NCBI GenBank assembly: GCA_009781725.1
Contig: WQVF01000009.1
Location: forward strand, 1 to 64,000
Origin: Defluviitaleaceae bacterium
GTDB lineage: Bacteria; Bacillota; Clostridia; Lachnospirales; WQUN01
Reading direction: 5' to 3'
DNA length: 64,000 nt
Notes under the pieces: model-generated
Database searches by the model: none
The model's input: the letters and a program-made list of their open reading frames with translations, nothing else
Told to the model about the DNA's origin: nothing
Shown: positions 42,247 through 51,041 of the stretch, piece by piece
Position numbering within the stretch: the first letter of the stretch is position 1
How the letters are laid out: each line of letters starts with the position of its first letter
Position numbers and translations under genes: made by a program

Positions 42247-44487
42247 TTACCCCGGTGGGCTTTCATCATGAAGCCGATTGACTGCGGTTATTGCATAGTA
42301 ATAATCCCCTACCCCCTCTGGGTCGGGGATTTTCCATGTGTAGTAGGTTTGCCCAGGGAGCGCGGGCACAATAGCTACAATATTTGCAGGATTGTTTATA
42401 TTAATCTTCTCGTGGGCAGAGCGATAGATTACAAAGTATCTGGGCATAACAAGTTGGCATATGCTGGTTTCTGTGTTCTCCCAGGAAATGAAATGGTCTT
42501 CAATTACCACATTCCCTGGGCGGGAAGGCGCAGTTCCTCCCAAATGGGGCATGGATGGTACAAGAGCGGGATATCTCCACATGCTGCCTCGTAGATTTTC
42601 CATTGTGGTTCTCATACCATGCCCCCTGCCAGGGCGCATATGATTTTGTGCGAAAAACATCGAACCACTAATATTAGGATGCCCAAGATTGTAAGCCTCT
42701 TGACGCAGCAAAGTACGCATACCCTCATACTCATATCCCGGTGAGTTACGCCATTTGGCAGGGACATTGACCGTGTCATGGCGGTAGAGGTTATCCATCC
42801 GATACAAGCCAATACCTATAAACAACTGGGCATTTGTGTACTCTCCCTGGCTGTTGCGCAAATGGCCATCCGGGCCGAAGTCATGAAATAATCTGGCCCA
42901 CCATTCGGCAATTACCCCATATGGTGCGGTATTATGGGCCCAGTCCCAGTAAATTTGTGGGGTAAGATAGTCAATAAGGTTCTCTATCACCCATCTTCGG
43001 GTATCCGCAAAAGATGTATGGTAATTGGACCATGTAGTTGTGGATGCGGAGCCTGTGCCGGCATTGTAGCCACCGCCATCCAGTCCGGTATTGCCTTCTT
43101 GGGCCGACTTCCAGACACCTCCCGGGCTTATGCCAAACTTCACCCACGGTGCCGCTTCACGTATGGCTGCTCCTACGTCTCGTATCATCATTTCGGTGTT
43201 CTCTCTGCGCCAATCTGCCCGGCCTTGAGGTGTATCCGGAAAAGCAATTCCTGATATCCAGTTATGCTCCGGGCTGTTATACCGGACAAAGCTGTCTGCA
43301 ATAGGAAATCCTTCTGGATAGAAATAATCATCAAAATGCACAGCGTCAATATCGTAGTTATTCACTACCTCTAAAACCCGACTGACAATCCAATCCCTAA
43401 CCCCAGGGGCAGCTGGGTCCACAACATAGCGGTTTTCACCAATTTTTACATAATCACCAAAAAGATAAAATGCCGTATCAGGAATTTGCGACCATTCCTG
43501 CCTTATTTGTGCAAGACTGGTGACATACTCCCCTGTGGAAGACAAAACAATCCCGCGATAATTTCCAACAGTGTGAGTAATACGATATGGATTGAACCAC
43601 GCATGAACCTCAATATTCCTGGCACGGGCTAGTTTTATGACATATTCCAGGGGATCAAATTCTATGCCCTGGGAATCAAGCAAGACTCCAGTAAAATTGG
43701 TTTCCCCAGTAAGCCACGCCGACCATGGCGAAATATTTGAATTGAAAAAAGCATCCCCTGTGGGACTTATTTGAAATACCACTGCGTTGAACCCTAAATA
43801 GGCGATTTCATCAAAACGCTGGCGTAGTTCGTGTTTTTGCATATCCACATGCTCAGGGGTTGTTCCCCGAGCATCCGCAGATGGCCAATCAATATTCAAA
43901 ACAGTTGCAATCCAAGCTGCTCGTAAGTGACGCTTTTGTGGTATATCTTCGCCATAAGCAATTGTTGCCAAGAAAGGGCGGTATCTATCACCAGGGTCAA
44001 TCATAGCATTGCGGAAATTTTCTATGGAATGCCGCAAAGTGGTGATATGCTCTAGTGCCTCGACATCAGTTATGTTGGCTCCGGCCTCTGCCATCAAGCC
44101 CTGAACTTCTCTAATCGCAGCATAAAAAATCATTATATCTATGTGTACATGTCTACCTAGTCGGATATTACCGCCTTCCTCCTGGGCCCAATTGAACCTG
44201 CTCCAGGCGTAATCTATTAAAGCCGCCAGTTGCTCAGCATAGGTTAATTCTACTGGGGCATATTCAGGCAAAAACCGCCAAACCGTCGTTGCTTCAGGCA
44301 CCTCGGTTTCGCTGCTTAGGTGTGGGGCAGGTTCAGCCAGGGTGGGTTCATATTCGTTGTGAGAACTATCTTCGTCTAATGTAATGTGGGTATAAGGCGG
44401 TTCAGTTTCCTGATTGTTAATTACAACGAATACGGCAATCCCTATCGCAACCACCAGAATCGCCAAAATAATAAAATATTTTTTCAA
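42247..44487 (-). CDS. family 10 glycosylhydrolase-like protein (GHL10, DUF187), membrane-anchored
   Basis: 746 residues. A signal anchor at about 4-24, an acidic/Pro-rich linker, a small helical region (~85-165), then the GHL10 TIM barrel from 'RAAWIATVLNIDWPS' at about 186-200 through 'GFNAVVFQISPTGDAFF', 'VHAWFNPYR', 'YDIDAVHFDDYFYP' and 'GISPGGVW'. A fibronectin-like C-terminal segment ends it. The family likely cleaves glycans, possibly in the cell wall. The TTG start at 44487 is 6 bases after AAGGAGAA. Confidence 0.9.
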   Translation of the reverse strand: MKKYFIILAILVVAIGIAVFVVINNQETEPPYTHITLDEDSSHNEYEPTLAEPAPHLSSETEVPEATTVWRFLPEYAPVELTYAEQLAALIDYAWSRFNWAQEEGGNIRLGRHVHIDIMIFYAAIREVQGLMAEAGANITDVEALEHITTLRHSIENFRNAMIDPGDRYRPFLATIAYGEDIPQKRHLRAAWIATVLNIDWPSADARGTTPEHVDMQKHELRQRFDEIAYLGFNAVVFQISPTGDAFFNSNISPWSAWLTGETNFTGVLLDSQGIEFDPLEYVIKLARARNIEVHAWFNPYRITHTVGNYRGIVLSSTGEYVTSLAQIRQEWSQIPDTAFYLFGDYVKIGENRYVVDPAAPGVRDWIVSRVLEVVNNYDIDAVHFDDYFYPEGFPIADSFVRYNSPEHNWISGIAFPDTPQGRADWRRENTEMMIRDVGAAIREAAPWVKFGISPGGVWKSAQEGNTGLDGGGYNAGTGSASTTTWSNYHTSFADTRRWVIENLIDYLTPQIYWDWAHNTAPYGVIAEWWARLFHDFGPDGHLRNSQGEYTNAQLFIGIGLYRMDNLYRHDTVNVPAKWRNSPGYEYEGMRTLLRQEAYNLGHPNISGSMFFAQNHMRPGRGHGMRTTMENLRGSMWRYPALVPSMPHLGGTAPSRPGNVVIEDHFISWENTETSICQLVMPRYFVIYRSAHEKININNPANIVAIVPALPGQTYYTWKIPDPEGVGDYYYAITAVNRLHDESPPG

Positions 44488-44514
44488 GGGGATTCTCCTT
44501 TAGATTCATGTATT

Positions 44515-44584
44515 GGACCACTTTTGGAATAGGGAAAACAAGCTTGAAGTTCAGCTTGTTTTGTCCTATTTCAAAAGTGGTCTA
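44515..44584. repeat. dispersed 70-nt hairpin, copy A
   Basis: GGACCACTTTTG..AATAGG..AAAACAAGC pairs with GCTTGTTTTG.CCTATTTCAAAAGTGGTC around a short loop. It is nearly identical in length and sequence to copy B at 55159-55228; a divergent copy C is at 1343-1406. It lies in the divergent region between the GHL10 and CotD-like genes. Confidence 0.85.
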
Positions 44585-44674
44585 TTGCGTAATTATACCA
44601 CTTTCAGCAAGAACCATAATCCATGTCCCGCATAATATGTAAGCAAGTACCAAAATTGCGAAGGAGATATGAAC

Positions 44675-44980
44675 ATGAATTGCACTTGCAACGAAGGCTG
44701 CAACAGATGTGGCCACGAACCTGTTATTAGAGAGGTATTTAATTGCCCCGGCTCACAGCGGATTATCAAGCATGAGCATGTAATAAGACATCAACATGAC
44801 ATCATACATGAGTTTGATGTCATCCATGAGCATGAGTTCAACACTCATGATGTCGTAAGGGAACGCGAAGTGGTAAAGCATAATGATTGCAGAACACATG
44901 AGCCGAATTATTGTAGTGATGATTGTAGGCCACAACCAAGCAGACCAGTAAGACCACGTTTTTGGAGTGCCCGCCGCTAG
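44675..44980 (+). CDS. His-rich CotD-like spore coat protein
   Basis: 101 residues, without signal or membrane segment. The N-terminus is Cys-rich ('CTCNEGCNRCG'), the middle is a repetitive His/Glu/Asp/Ile stretch of HEH, HQH, HEF and HEHEF type (about 30-70), and the C-terminus is Arg/Pro-rich. This composition matches the CotD family of inner spore coat proteins. AAGGAG lies 8 bases before the ATG at 44675; the ATG at 44669 is too close to it. If right, the organism or its ancestor sporulates. Metal binding is an alternative role. Confidence 0.65.
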   Translation: MNCTCNEGCNRCGHEPVIREVFNCPGSQRIIKHEHVIRHQHDIIHEFDVIHEHEFNTHDVVREREVVKHNDCRTHEPNYCSDDCRPQPSRPVRPRFWSARR

Positions 44981-45006
44981 TAAGATAGTTAGAAAACATT
45001 AGCTTT

Positions 45007-45077
45007 GTCATCCCGGGCTTGACATGGAATCCCCGACCTTAAATCGAAAGATTAGGGGAATCCCGCGTCAAGCCCGG
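45007..45077. repeat. CCGGGCTTGAC palindrome, related to the core of the 4280 element
   Basis: CCGGGCTTGAC (45013-45023) pairs with GTCAAGCCCGG (45067-45077); an inner GGAATCCCC/GGGGAATCC pair follows. The sequence TCGAAAGATTAGGGGAATCCCG resembles the inside of the MITE-like element at 4318-4396, but here the outer 20-bp ends are absent. Confidence 0.75.
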
Positions 45078-45083
45078 TAGATT

Positions 45084-45962
45084 TTATTTTAGAGACAATC
45101 CAAAATACGCAGCAATCATATCAGCCGTTTTCTCAACCGTCGATTTATCATCCCAAATGATTTGCTTCACTCCATATTGTGTCGTCTCGCGGGGAGTTGC
45201 ACGTTTTCCTTTTCCCCACACCATATTTGCTTTGCGGACAAGTTTATCTTTTTCCTCTTCGGAAATATCGCGAAGATGGATTTCATTTTCGTACCGTTCA
45301 CAAAAATCATCACTAGCTTTGTAATTGGAAACAACGACCCCATAGGTTACAAATGGGATTATACTGTCAATATCAATAACATTTTCATAAATTATTTTTT
45401 CATGATTCCCAGTAAGCTGAATCAAATCCATAATAGCCATTGGCGTAAAATCATGTGCAATTTCACGTTCCCACATGGCAGCATCCTCAGGGTCTTGGGC
45501 GAAATAACCCGGTACATTGCGACATAATCCTGGTTGAAATTGTGGGTCGGCATCCTGTGCATACCGCCACCGATTGTCACATGTGTGGTATACGAAAAAA
45601 CCATATCTGCGACCAAGCTCATCCGCCACAGCCGCTCCGTCTCCAAATATAAAGTAAACATTTTGAAATTTTTTCTTCAAGACATTATCAGGTATCAGCA
45701 ATCTTGATACAGCTTTTTTCTCAAGTTTTTCGGCCACCTCAAACAACCGATGCACAGGAGAAGGGTTACCGGAATAGCCCACATTCATAAGCTGTGATTC
45801 AATTTCCTTGGCTTTGTCATAAAGCAACCTCACATCAGAATTCTTGGTAAAATCGGCTTTTTTAATTAGACGAATGAAGGATAATATAATTTCTTTCATC
45901 TCATGCAAAAGCGCGACTTCTTCGTCACTATCGACAACCTTGTTGCCCAATACCTCCAACAC
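45084..45962 (-). CDS. nucleotide-kinase-like protein with degenerate P-loop, probably frameshifted at its 5' end
   Basis: 292 residues from a GTG at 45962 that has no good ribosome site. 'NVYFIFGDGAAVADELGRRYGF' (about 101-122) stands where AAA/ATPase-kinase relatives carry a GxxxxGK[ST] loop; the Lys and Ser/Thr are missing. 'DFTPMAIMDLIQL' and 'DIDSIIPFV' further on also fit that family. An ideal AAGGAGG-7 nt-ATG stands at 46003, in another frame; one extra T in the GGTTTAAC run near 45995 would join them (MSGFNKINTAG...). The gene is thus likely decayed, or the sequence has a single-base error. Confidence 0.6.
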   Translation of the reverse strand: MLEVLGNKVVDSDEEVALLHEMKEIILSFIRLIKKADFTKNSDVRLLYDKAKEIESQLMNVGYSGNPSPVHRLFEVAEKLEKKAVSRLLIPDNVLKKKFQNVYFIFGDGAAVADELGRRYGFFVYHTCDNRWRYAQDADPQFQPGLCRNVPGYFAQDPEDAAMWEREIAHDFTPMAIMDLIQLTGNHEKIIYENVIDIDSIIPFVTYGVVVSNYKASDDFCERYENEIHLRDISEEEKDKLVRKANMVWGKGKRATPRETTQYGVKQIIWDDKSTVEKTADMIAAYFGLSLK

Positions 45963-46112
45963 GACTTCTGACCCTGCTGTATTTATTTTGTTAAACCACT
46001 CATTGTGTTACCTCCTTGTTTTTTTGCAAGCATAACGGCTTCCCCAACGGCAGAGTCAAGGATGACTTTTCTGGTATACTGTTGAAGAGATTCTAGAAAG
46101 GACTACATACAC

Positions 46113-47060
46113 ATGGCCCGAAAAAAAAGACTGATTACCACCATTTCCTGCCTAGGGGTGCTTGTGTTGGTCATCCTTGTATTGATTCCCACATTAGTAT
46201 TATCCATGTTCCTGGGAGAAAGAATTGACCAGCCCCAGCATAATTCAATAGAGTTCGGGATAGCATCTGAGGAAATTAATCTCACTACTATTGATGGCTT
46301 AAACCTAGCCGCATGGAGGACATATACTGATAAGGCCATCCCTTATGGGACTGTCATCATCATCTCCGGTTTACAATGGCCATCAGTTACCGCTTTTTTC
46401 GGTTACGCCAATATGCTCGCAGAGCACGGCTGGGACGCTTTATTAATCGAAAAACGAGCAAGGAGCTTAAGCGAAGGGGAAAGCATCGGTTTTGGTACAA
46501 CTGAATGGTTGGATGTCAAAGCCGGAGTTAATTTCCTTGATGCAGATAACCGCTCCGGAGACTTACCCATTATAGCCCTTGGCACCTCTGCCGGCGGTGC
46601 CACGGTCATAATAGCCGGGGGAGAAATCCCCAGGATAGATGGCATAATCGCTATTTCCGCATATTCCAATTTTGTTGACCTTTATGTAGATAGCTTACCG
46701 ATGTTTAGGGTACCTAGGTTTGTAGGCACTATGTCAATTCCCTTTATGTATCTTAATATGGGGCTGCGATTGGGGTTTGATAGGATTCGCTACACGCCGA
46801 TAAACGGCATTGCCAGATTGGGACACCGTCCTATGCTACTCATGCACTCAACAGAAGATTGGCAAGTACCATTTTCCCATTTTGAGAACCTGTATCAAAC
46901 CGCACAGGAAAGCAACATAAACATAACCACCTTCGTGCGGGAAGGAGATTGGCATTTCGTTTGCTATGATCAATATATCGGCAACCCTGCTCGGGATGTT
47001 GAGTTTACACAGGCAATAATTGGGTTTCTCGACCAGTTTCAATCCCGCATTTTGGATTGA
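46113..47060 (+). CDS. membrane-anchored alpha/beta hydrolase
   Basis: 315 residues. A signal anchor at about 7-30 ('ITTISCLGVLVLVILVLIPTLVL'), then an alpha/beta-hydrolase fold with the nucleophile elbow G-T-S-A-G-G at about 151-156, an Asp-containing loop ('HSTEDWQVPF', near 261-270) and the catalytic His in 'EGDWHFVCYDQ' near 291. It is a serine hydrolase of the DUF/peptidase S9-like group acting outside the membrane; substrate unknown. Its last codons (FQSRILD) lie in a repeat, see 47038-47184. Confidence 0.87.
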   Translation: MARKKRLITTISCLGVLVLVILVLIPTLVLSMFLGERIDQPQHNSIEFGIASEEINLTTIDGLNLAAWRTYTDKAIPYGTVIIISGLQWPSVTAFFGYANMLAEHGWDALLIEKRARSLSEGESIGFGTTEWLDVKAGVNFLDADNRSGDLPIIALGTSAGGATVIIAGGEIPRIDGIIAISAYSNFVDLYVDSLPMFRVPRFVGTMSIPFMYLNMGLRLGFDRIRYTPINGIARLGHRPMLLMHSTEDWQVPFSHFENLYQTAQESNINITTFVREGDWHFVCYDQYIGNPARDVEFTQAIIGFLDQFQSRILD

Positions 47061-47184
47061 AATTACTATATAGCGAACGACTTTCGAAATCGTGATTGCG
47101 CGTCGGGCAAAATCGGCCAAAAACGCCAAGCTCGCGTTTTTGGAAGTCCTCATTCAATCACGTTTCTCAAGGTCGTTCGCTATA
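47038..47184. repeat. composite palindromic repeat overlapping the hydrolase 3' end
   Basis: TTTCAATCC/GGATTGAAA (from 47038) leads into ATTACTATATAGCGAAC, matching the ends at 4459-4500 and 14770. Then a large palindrome opens with TATAGCGAACGAC (47069-47081) and closes with GTCGTTCGCTATA (47172-47184). Inside are CGTGATTG/CAATCACG and CCAAAAACGC/GCGTTTTTGG pairs. It fills the space between two convergent genes. Confidence 0.8.
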
Positions 47185-47187
47185 GCT

Positions 47188-47928
47188 TTACTTGCTATGT
47201 TTTTTTAAGAAATTCTCATATTCATTAATGACCTTATCCGTATCGCCAAAGGCCATTTGCTTACCCTTATGCAGCCATAATACTTTGTTACACAATTCTC
47301 TGGTTTGGTTTATTGCATGGGAGACAAAAATAGTAGTTGCCCCATTCGCAATAATTTCTTTCATGCGTGCCTCGCTTTTTGCTTTGAATGCACCGTCTCC
47401 CACACTAAGCACTTCATCCAAAATCAATATTTCAGGCCGGACCAAGCATGCAATTGAAAACGCTAAACGCGTCTTCATCCCGGAAGAAAGCTGCTTAAAT
47501 GGTCTGTCCTCGAACTCTTCCAGCTCAGCAAAGCTTATTATCTCGGGATATGTCTCATTCATAAACCCCCGGGTATACCCCATCAACGCACCACGCAAAA
47601 ACGTATTTTCCCTCACTGTCATTTCACCATCAAAGCCTGCACCTAGTTCCAATAAAGCGGCAACTGCCCCGTTAACCTCCATGCGCCCCTTAGTTGGTGT
47701 CATTATTCCAGCTATAGCTTTCAATAGTGTTGATTTGCCGGCACCATTATTACCCACAATCCCCAGAAAATCTCCGCTTTCAAGCTCAAATGATATGTCA
47801 TTTACAGCCCAAAATTCCTTTACATTGTATTGTTTTTTTACTTTTTGGATAACGAAATCTTTAATCCCTAGATTCCTGAAATCCCCGACAATATATCTTA
47901 TGCCTATGTTCTCTAATTTTATCGTCAT
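47188..47928 (-). CDS. polysaccharide ABC transporter ATP-binding protein (Wzt/KpsT/TagH type)
   Basis: 246 residues from the ATG at 47928. The first ~35 residues ('GIRYIVGDFRNLGIKDFVIQ') are the amphipathic N-terminal extension of polysaccharide exporters. Walker A is GNNGAGKST at about 68-76, the signature 'QLSSGMKTRLAFS' at about 147-159 and Walker B 'EILILDEVLSVGD' near 171-183. It lacks the C-terminal carbohydrate-binding domain of O-antigen Wzt, so export should not depend on a terminal-sugar check. Partner of the permease directly upstream. Confidence 0.93.
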   Translation of the reverse strand: MTIKLENIGIRYIVGDFRNLGIKDFVIQKVKKQYNVKEFWAVNDISFELESGDFLGIVGNNGAGKSTLLKAIAGIMTPTKGRMEVNGAVAALLELGAGFDGEMTVRENTFLRGALMGYTRGFMNETYPEIISFAELEEFEDRPFKQLSSGMKTRLAFSIACLVRPEILILDEVLSVGDGAFKAKSEARMKEIIANGATTIFVSHAINQTRELCNKVLWLHKGKQMAFGDTDKVINEYENFLKKHSK

Positions 47929-47938
47929 CTCTTCACAC

Positions 47939-48718
47939 TCACATATAGTATATAAACCGAGAATTGAACTTTTTATAAAAAAGCGCACCAACCAACAGTG
48001 CTACCACCGCACTTATCGCGCAGGCCAAGTGAATATGCCATGCTGGAATGACCCCATGTATCACAACAAGCCGAAAGTAATGAATATGTGTAAAAATAGG
48101 GTTTACAAGGAATAAGCGTTGTGTTCGTAACGAAAACGTATCGACACTATAAAAAATAGCCGAGAGCCACATAACAAGTAAGGTAAAAATTCCGTAAAGA
48201 TACTTAATATCCTTAAAAAATACAAACAGTGCGGAAAGGACTAATCCTACGCCAATATTAAATAATGTTATCGTAACGATGGGATATATAAGCAAAATAA
48301 ATCGTGGATGGAAGGGTACACCGTCAATAGCAGCAAAAATAAAGAATATTATCAGCATCAAAGCAAAATTAATAAGGGAAGCCACGTTTTCCGAAAGTAG
48401 AAACAGATACTTTGGTACCTTTACCTTAGTCATGATACCGCTGTTAGACATAAGAGACGCCATACCCTGGTTGGTGGACTCGGAAAAAAACGAATATATC
48501 TTAAGCCCAGCAAATACATACACAATAAAATGCGGTATATCTCGACCGAAAAAGTGCGAAAAAACCAATACCATTACAAAAAGATGCAATAATGGTCCAA
48601 GCATACTCCATCCCATACCTAAGATAGTACGCTTGTATCGCTTTTTAAAATCTCGTTTTACCAGTTCTTCAAAGACAAAGTTATACTTTTTCCAACGGGT
48701 GGACAGAAATGAAATCAA
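47939..48718 (-). CDS. polysaccharide ABC-2 transporter permease (Wzm/KpsM/TagG type)
   Basis: 259 residues with six hydrophobic segments and an N-terminal amphipathic part ('ELVKRDFKKRYKRTILGMGWSML'), where 'RDFKxRYxxTxLGxxW' is the family signature. It forms the channel for a lipid-linked glycan moving outward. Its ATG overlaps the kdsC stop by 4 bases, tying the exporter to Kdo synthesis. Confidence 0.93.
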   Translation of the reverse strand: MISFLSTRWKKYNFVFEELVKRDFKKRYKRTILGMGWSMLGPLLHLFVMVLVFSHFFGRDIPHFIVYVFAGLKIYSFFSESTNQGMASLMSNSGIMTKVKVPKYLFLLSENVASLINFALMLIIFFIFAAIDGVPFHPRFILLIYPIVTITLFNIGVGLVLSALFVFFKDIKYLYGIFTLLVMWLSAIFYSVDTFSLRTQRLFLVNPIFTHIHYFRLVVIHGVIPAWHIHLACAISAVVALLVGALFYKKFNSRFIYYM

Positions 48719-49227
48719 TTTAGCCCCTCCCCTGCCACAAAGAGCTTGACAAACTGCTCATACTGATTTTGCATACGAAGTAAGTGCTCACAAATATCCC
48801 TTGCAGCACCATAGCCACCCTTTTCCATCGAAACATAATCGCAGTAATTCCGAATAAAATCTGGCGCATCGGCAGGGCAAGCACTAAATCCACATAGCTG
48901 CATTGCTGCGTAATCGTTGATGTCGTCACCTATATATGCAATGCGATTGCCGCATAGGGAGTTTTGCTTCATATAATTGCCAAGGGTCTCCGCTTTGTCC
49001 GAAATACCCTGTAGCACACAACTGATTTTTAGCTCTTTGGCTCTCAGCTGTGTTAGTTCCGATTTTCGCCCTGTTAAAAAAACTGTTGTGTACTCAAGGC
49101 TGGGAAGCACTCCAATAATTTGACCATCCCTTACATGAAAACGCTTGGTCTCTACCCCGTCGCTTGAGATAATTATCCCACCATCAGTAAGGGTCCCGTC
49201 AACATCAAAAATAATGTGGTCAATCAT
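48715..49227 (-). CDS. kdsC: 3-deoxy-D-manno-octulosonate 8-phosphate phosphatase (KdsC)
   Basis: A 170-residue C0-type HAD phosphatase that removes phosphate from Kdo 8-phosphate. The HAD motifs are FDVDGTLTDG at about 7-16, 'VFLTGRKSE' (motif II), 'GISDKAETL' (Lys, motif III) and 'IAYIGDDINDYAAM' (motif IV). The C-terminal 'GGYGAARDICEHLL' is the KdsC-specific tail. The ATG at 49227 after AGGGGG is preferred over the TTG one codon earlier. Confidence 0.92.
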   Translation of the reverse strand: MIDHIIFDVDGTLTDGGIIISSDGVETKRFHVRDGQIIGVLPSLEYTTVFLTGRKSELTQLRAKELKISCVLQGISDKAETLGNYMKQNSLCGNRIAYIGDDINDYAAMQLCGFSACPADAPDFIRNYCDYVSMEKGGYGAARDICEHLLRMQNQYEQFVKLFVAGEGLN

Positions 49228-49237
49228 CAAGTACCCC

Positions 49238-50209
49238 CTAAAGAATAATTCCGCTACGAATAATATCGTGATTGCTGACTATCCCTTCAGGCCTACCCAT
49301 ACTATCAATAACCGGAAGCACAGATACCGCACGCTTACCCTGTTGCATAATCTTTAATGCTTCTATTGCCAGCATATCTTTATGGGTGGATATTGGGTCT
49401 GTGGTCATTAATTCATCTACCATACCTGCATATATATCAATATTTTTCTCCAAAGCACGCCGCAAATCACCGTCTGTGATTATACCTGTCATTACGCCCT
49501 CTGAGTCCAACACAAGGGTCGCTCCAAGGCCTTTAGCCGATATTTCTATTATCCCATTTTTTACTGTGGTTCCCTTCGAAATCATAGGGATGTTTGACCC
49601 AAAACGCATAACATCAGATACACGTGTCAAGAGCCTGCTCCCCAGTGCCCCTTCTGGATGTCTGAGTGCATAATCTTCTTTCCTAAAGCCTCTCATCATT
49701 GACACAACCACAGCCAGAGCATCACCAATTACCAGCTCGGCTGTTGTGCTACTGGTAGGTGCCAAGTCAAGATTACAGGCTTCTTGCAGTCTGGGCATAC
49801 ACAGTACGATATCTGAATACAGGGCCAAATCTGATTCTGGGTTTGATGTGATTGCTATTATTTTTAACCCAATAAGCTTTAAGGTTGGGAATAATTTCAG
49901 GATTTCCTTTGAGTTTCCGCTATTACTTATGATTATGATAACATCGTCTTTATTCAGACTTCCTAAATCCCCGTGGAGTGCTTCTCCAGGGTGTAAATAA
50001 AAAGAAGCTATCCCCAAGCTTGAAAAAGTTGCAGCTATTTTGCGGGCTATGTGCCCAGGCTTTCCGACACCACATATAACTGTTTTTCCCTTACAGTTGT
50101 GTATTTCATTAACGATATCCACAATATTATTGTCAAGAGCATCCTTTACTTTAATAAGCTGAGCAATTTCTATGTCAAATATATTTATACATTCGGACAA
50201 TAGGTTCAT
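49238..50209 (-). CDS. kdsD: D-arabinose 5-phosphate isomerase (KdsD/KpsF)
   Basis: 323 residues: an SIS sugar-isomerase domain (about 30-180, with 'SNSGNSKEI' phosphate loop and 'LAPTSSTTAELVIGDALAV') and a C-terminal CBS pair (about 200-323, 'GIITDGDLRRALE'). It converts ribulose 5-phosphate to arabinose 5-phosphate, the first committed step of Kdo synthesis. AAGGAGGAA precedes the ATG. The length matches the E. coli enzymes (KdsD 328, KpsF 327). Confidence 0.93.
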   Translation of the reverse strand: MNLLSECINIFDIEIAQLIKVKDALDNNIVDIVNEIHNCKGKTVICGVGKPGHIARKIAATFSSLGIASFYLHPGEALHGDLGSLNKDDVIIIISNSGNSKEILKLFPTLKLIGLKIIAITSNPESDLALYSDIVLCMPRLQEACNLDLAPTSSTTAELVIGDALAVVVSMMRGFRKEDYALRHPEGALGSRLLTRVSDVMRFGSNIPMISKGTTVKNGIIEISAKGLGATLVLDSEGVMTGIITDGDLRRALEKNIDIYAGMVDELMTTDPISTHKDMLAIEALKIMQQGKRAVSVLPVIDSMGRPEGIVSNHDIIRSGIIL

Positions 50210-50243
50210 TTTTTCCTCCTTACGCCTTTAGGCATCATCAAAA

Positions 50244-51041
50244 TCATATTTTCGTATTAACCACGACTCTATGAATCTTTATAAGTTCTTCAAGCAAGGG
50301 CTTAACGTCTGATAGTGGAACCATGTTAGGCCCGTCAGACAAAGCTTTTTCCGGTTCAGGATGAACTTCTAAGAACAATCCGTCTATACCAACCGCTATC
50401 GCTGCTCTTGATAGATATCGTACATATTCTCGATTCCCACCGGATGAAGTGCCCAATCCCCCAGGCTTTTGCACACTATGGGTTGCATCAAACACTACAG
50501 GACACCCAAACTTACGCATTTCATAGAGCCCGGTCATATCAACCACTAATGTATTGTAGCCAAAGCTTGTACCCCTCTCACATAACATAAGTTGCTTATT
50601 GCCTACACTTTTGAATTTCTCTACTACGTTTTTCATATCAAAGGGAGAGCAGAATTGTGGCTTTTTTACATTTACAGGCAATCCTGTCCTTGCAGCGGCT
50701 AATATCAAATCTGTTTGGCGGGCAAGGAATGCCGGAATCTGCAAAATATCCACTACTTTGGCAACGATATCAGCCTGCTCAGGGGAGTGGATGTCTGTTA
50801 TAACCCGCAAATTCAGCTCTTTTCTTATATCCCCAAGAATCTCTAAGCCTTCTTCCATACCGTGCCCTCGAAAGGAAGATAGGGATGAGCGGTTTGCCTT
50901 ATCAAAGGATGCTTTGAAAATGTAGGGGATGTCTAGTTCCCCGGTAATTTCTTTCATGGTTTTGGCAATGAGGAATGCGTTTTCTCTGGATTCAATTACA
51001 CATGGTCCGGAGATTAGAAAAAAGTTCTTATTATTAGTCAT
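50244..51041 (-). CDS. kdsA: 3-deoxy-8-phosphooctulonate synthase (KdsA)
   Basis: 265 residues from the ATG at 51041, inside the 3' end of kdsB; a GTG at 51053 is an alternative. It condenses arabinose 5-phosphate with PEP to Kdo 8-phosphate. '[10 protein letters not shown]' at about 9-18 carries the Cys of the metal-dependent class (E. coli KdsA has Asn). '[11 protein letters not shown]', '[13 protein letters not shown]' and '[11 protein letters not shown]' are the family's substrate loops. Confidence 0.95.
   Translation of the reverse strand: MTNNKNFFLISGPCVIESRENAFLIAKTMKEITGELDIPYIFKASFDKANRSSLSSFRGHGMEEGLEILGDIRKELNLRVITDIHSPEQADIVAKVVDILQIPAFLARQTDLILAAARTGLPVNVKKPQFCSPFDMKNVVEKFKSVGNKQLMLCERGTSFGYNTLVVDMTGLYEMRKFGCPVVFDATHSVQKPGGLGTSSGGNREYVRYLSRAAIAVGIDGLFLEVHPEPEKALSDGPNMVPLSDVKPLLEELIKIHRVVVNTKI

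Noticed and set aside
45084-45962. Toxin of a zeta-type toxin-antitoxin pair
   Set aside because: It has a kinase-like layout but no Walker A, and no small antitoxin gene precedes it.
47192-48115. Plus-strand open frame of 307 codons across the ABC exporter genes
   Set aside because: It lies antisense to two clear genes, with low-complexity composition and no ribosome site.
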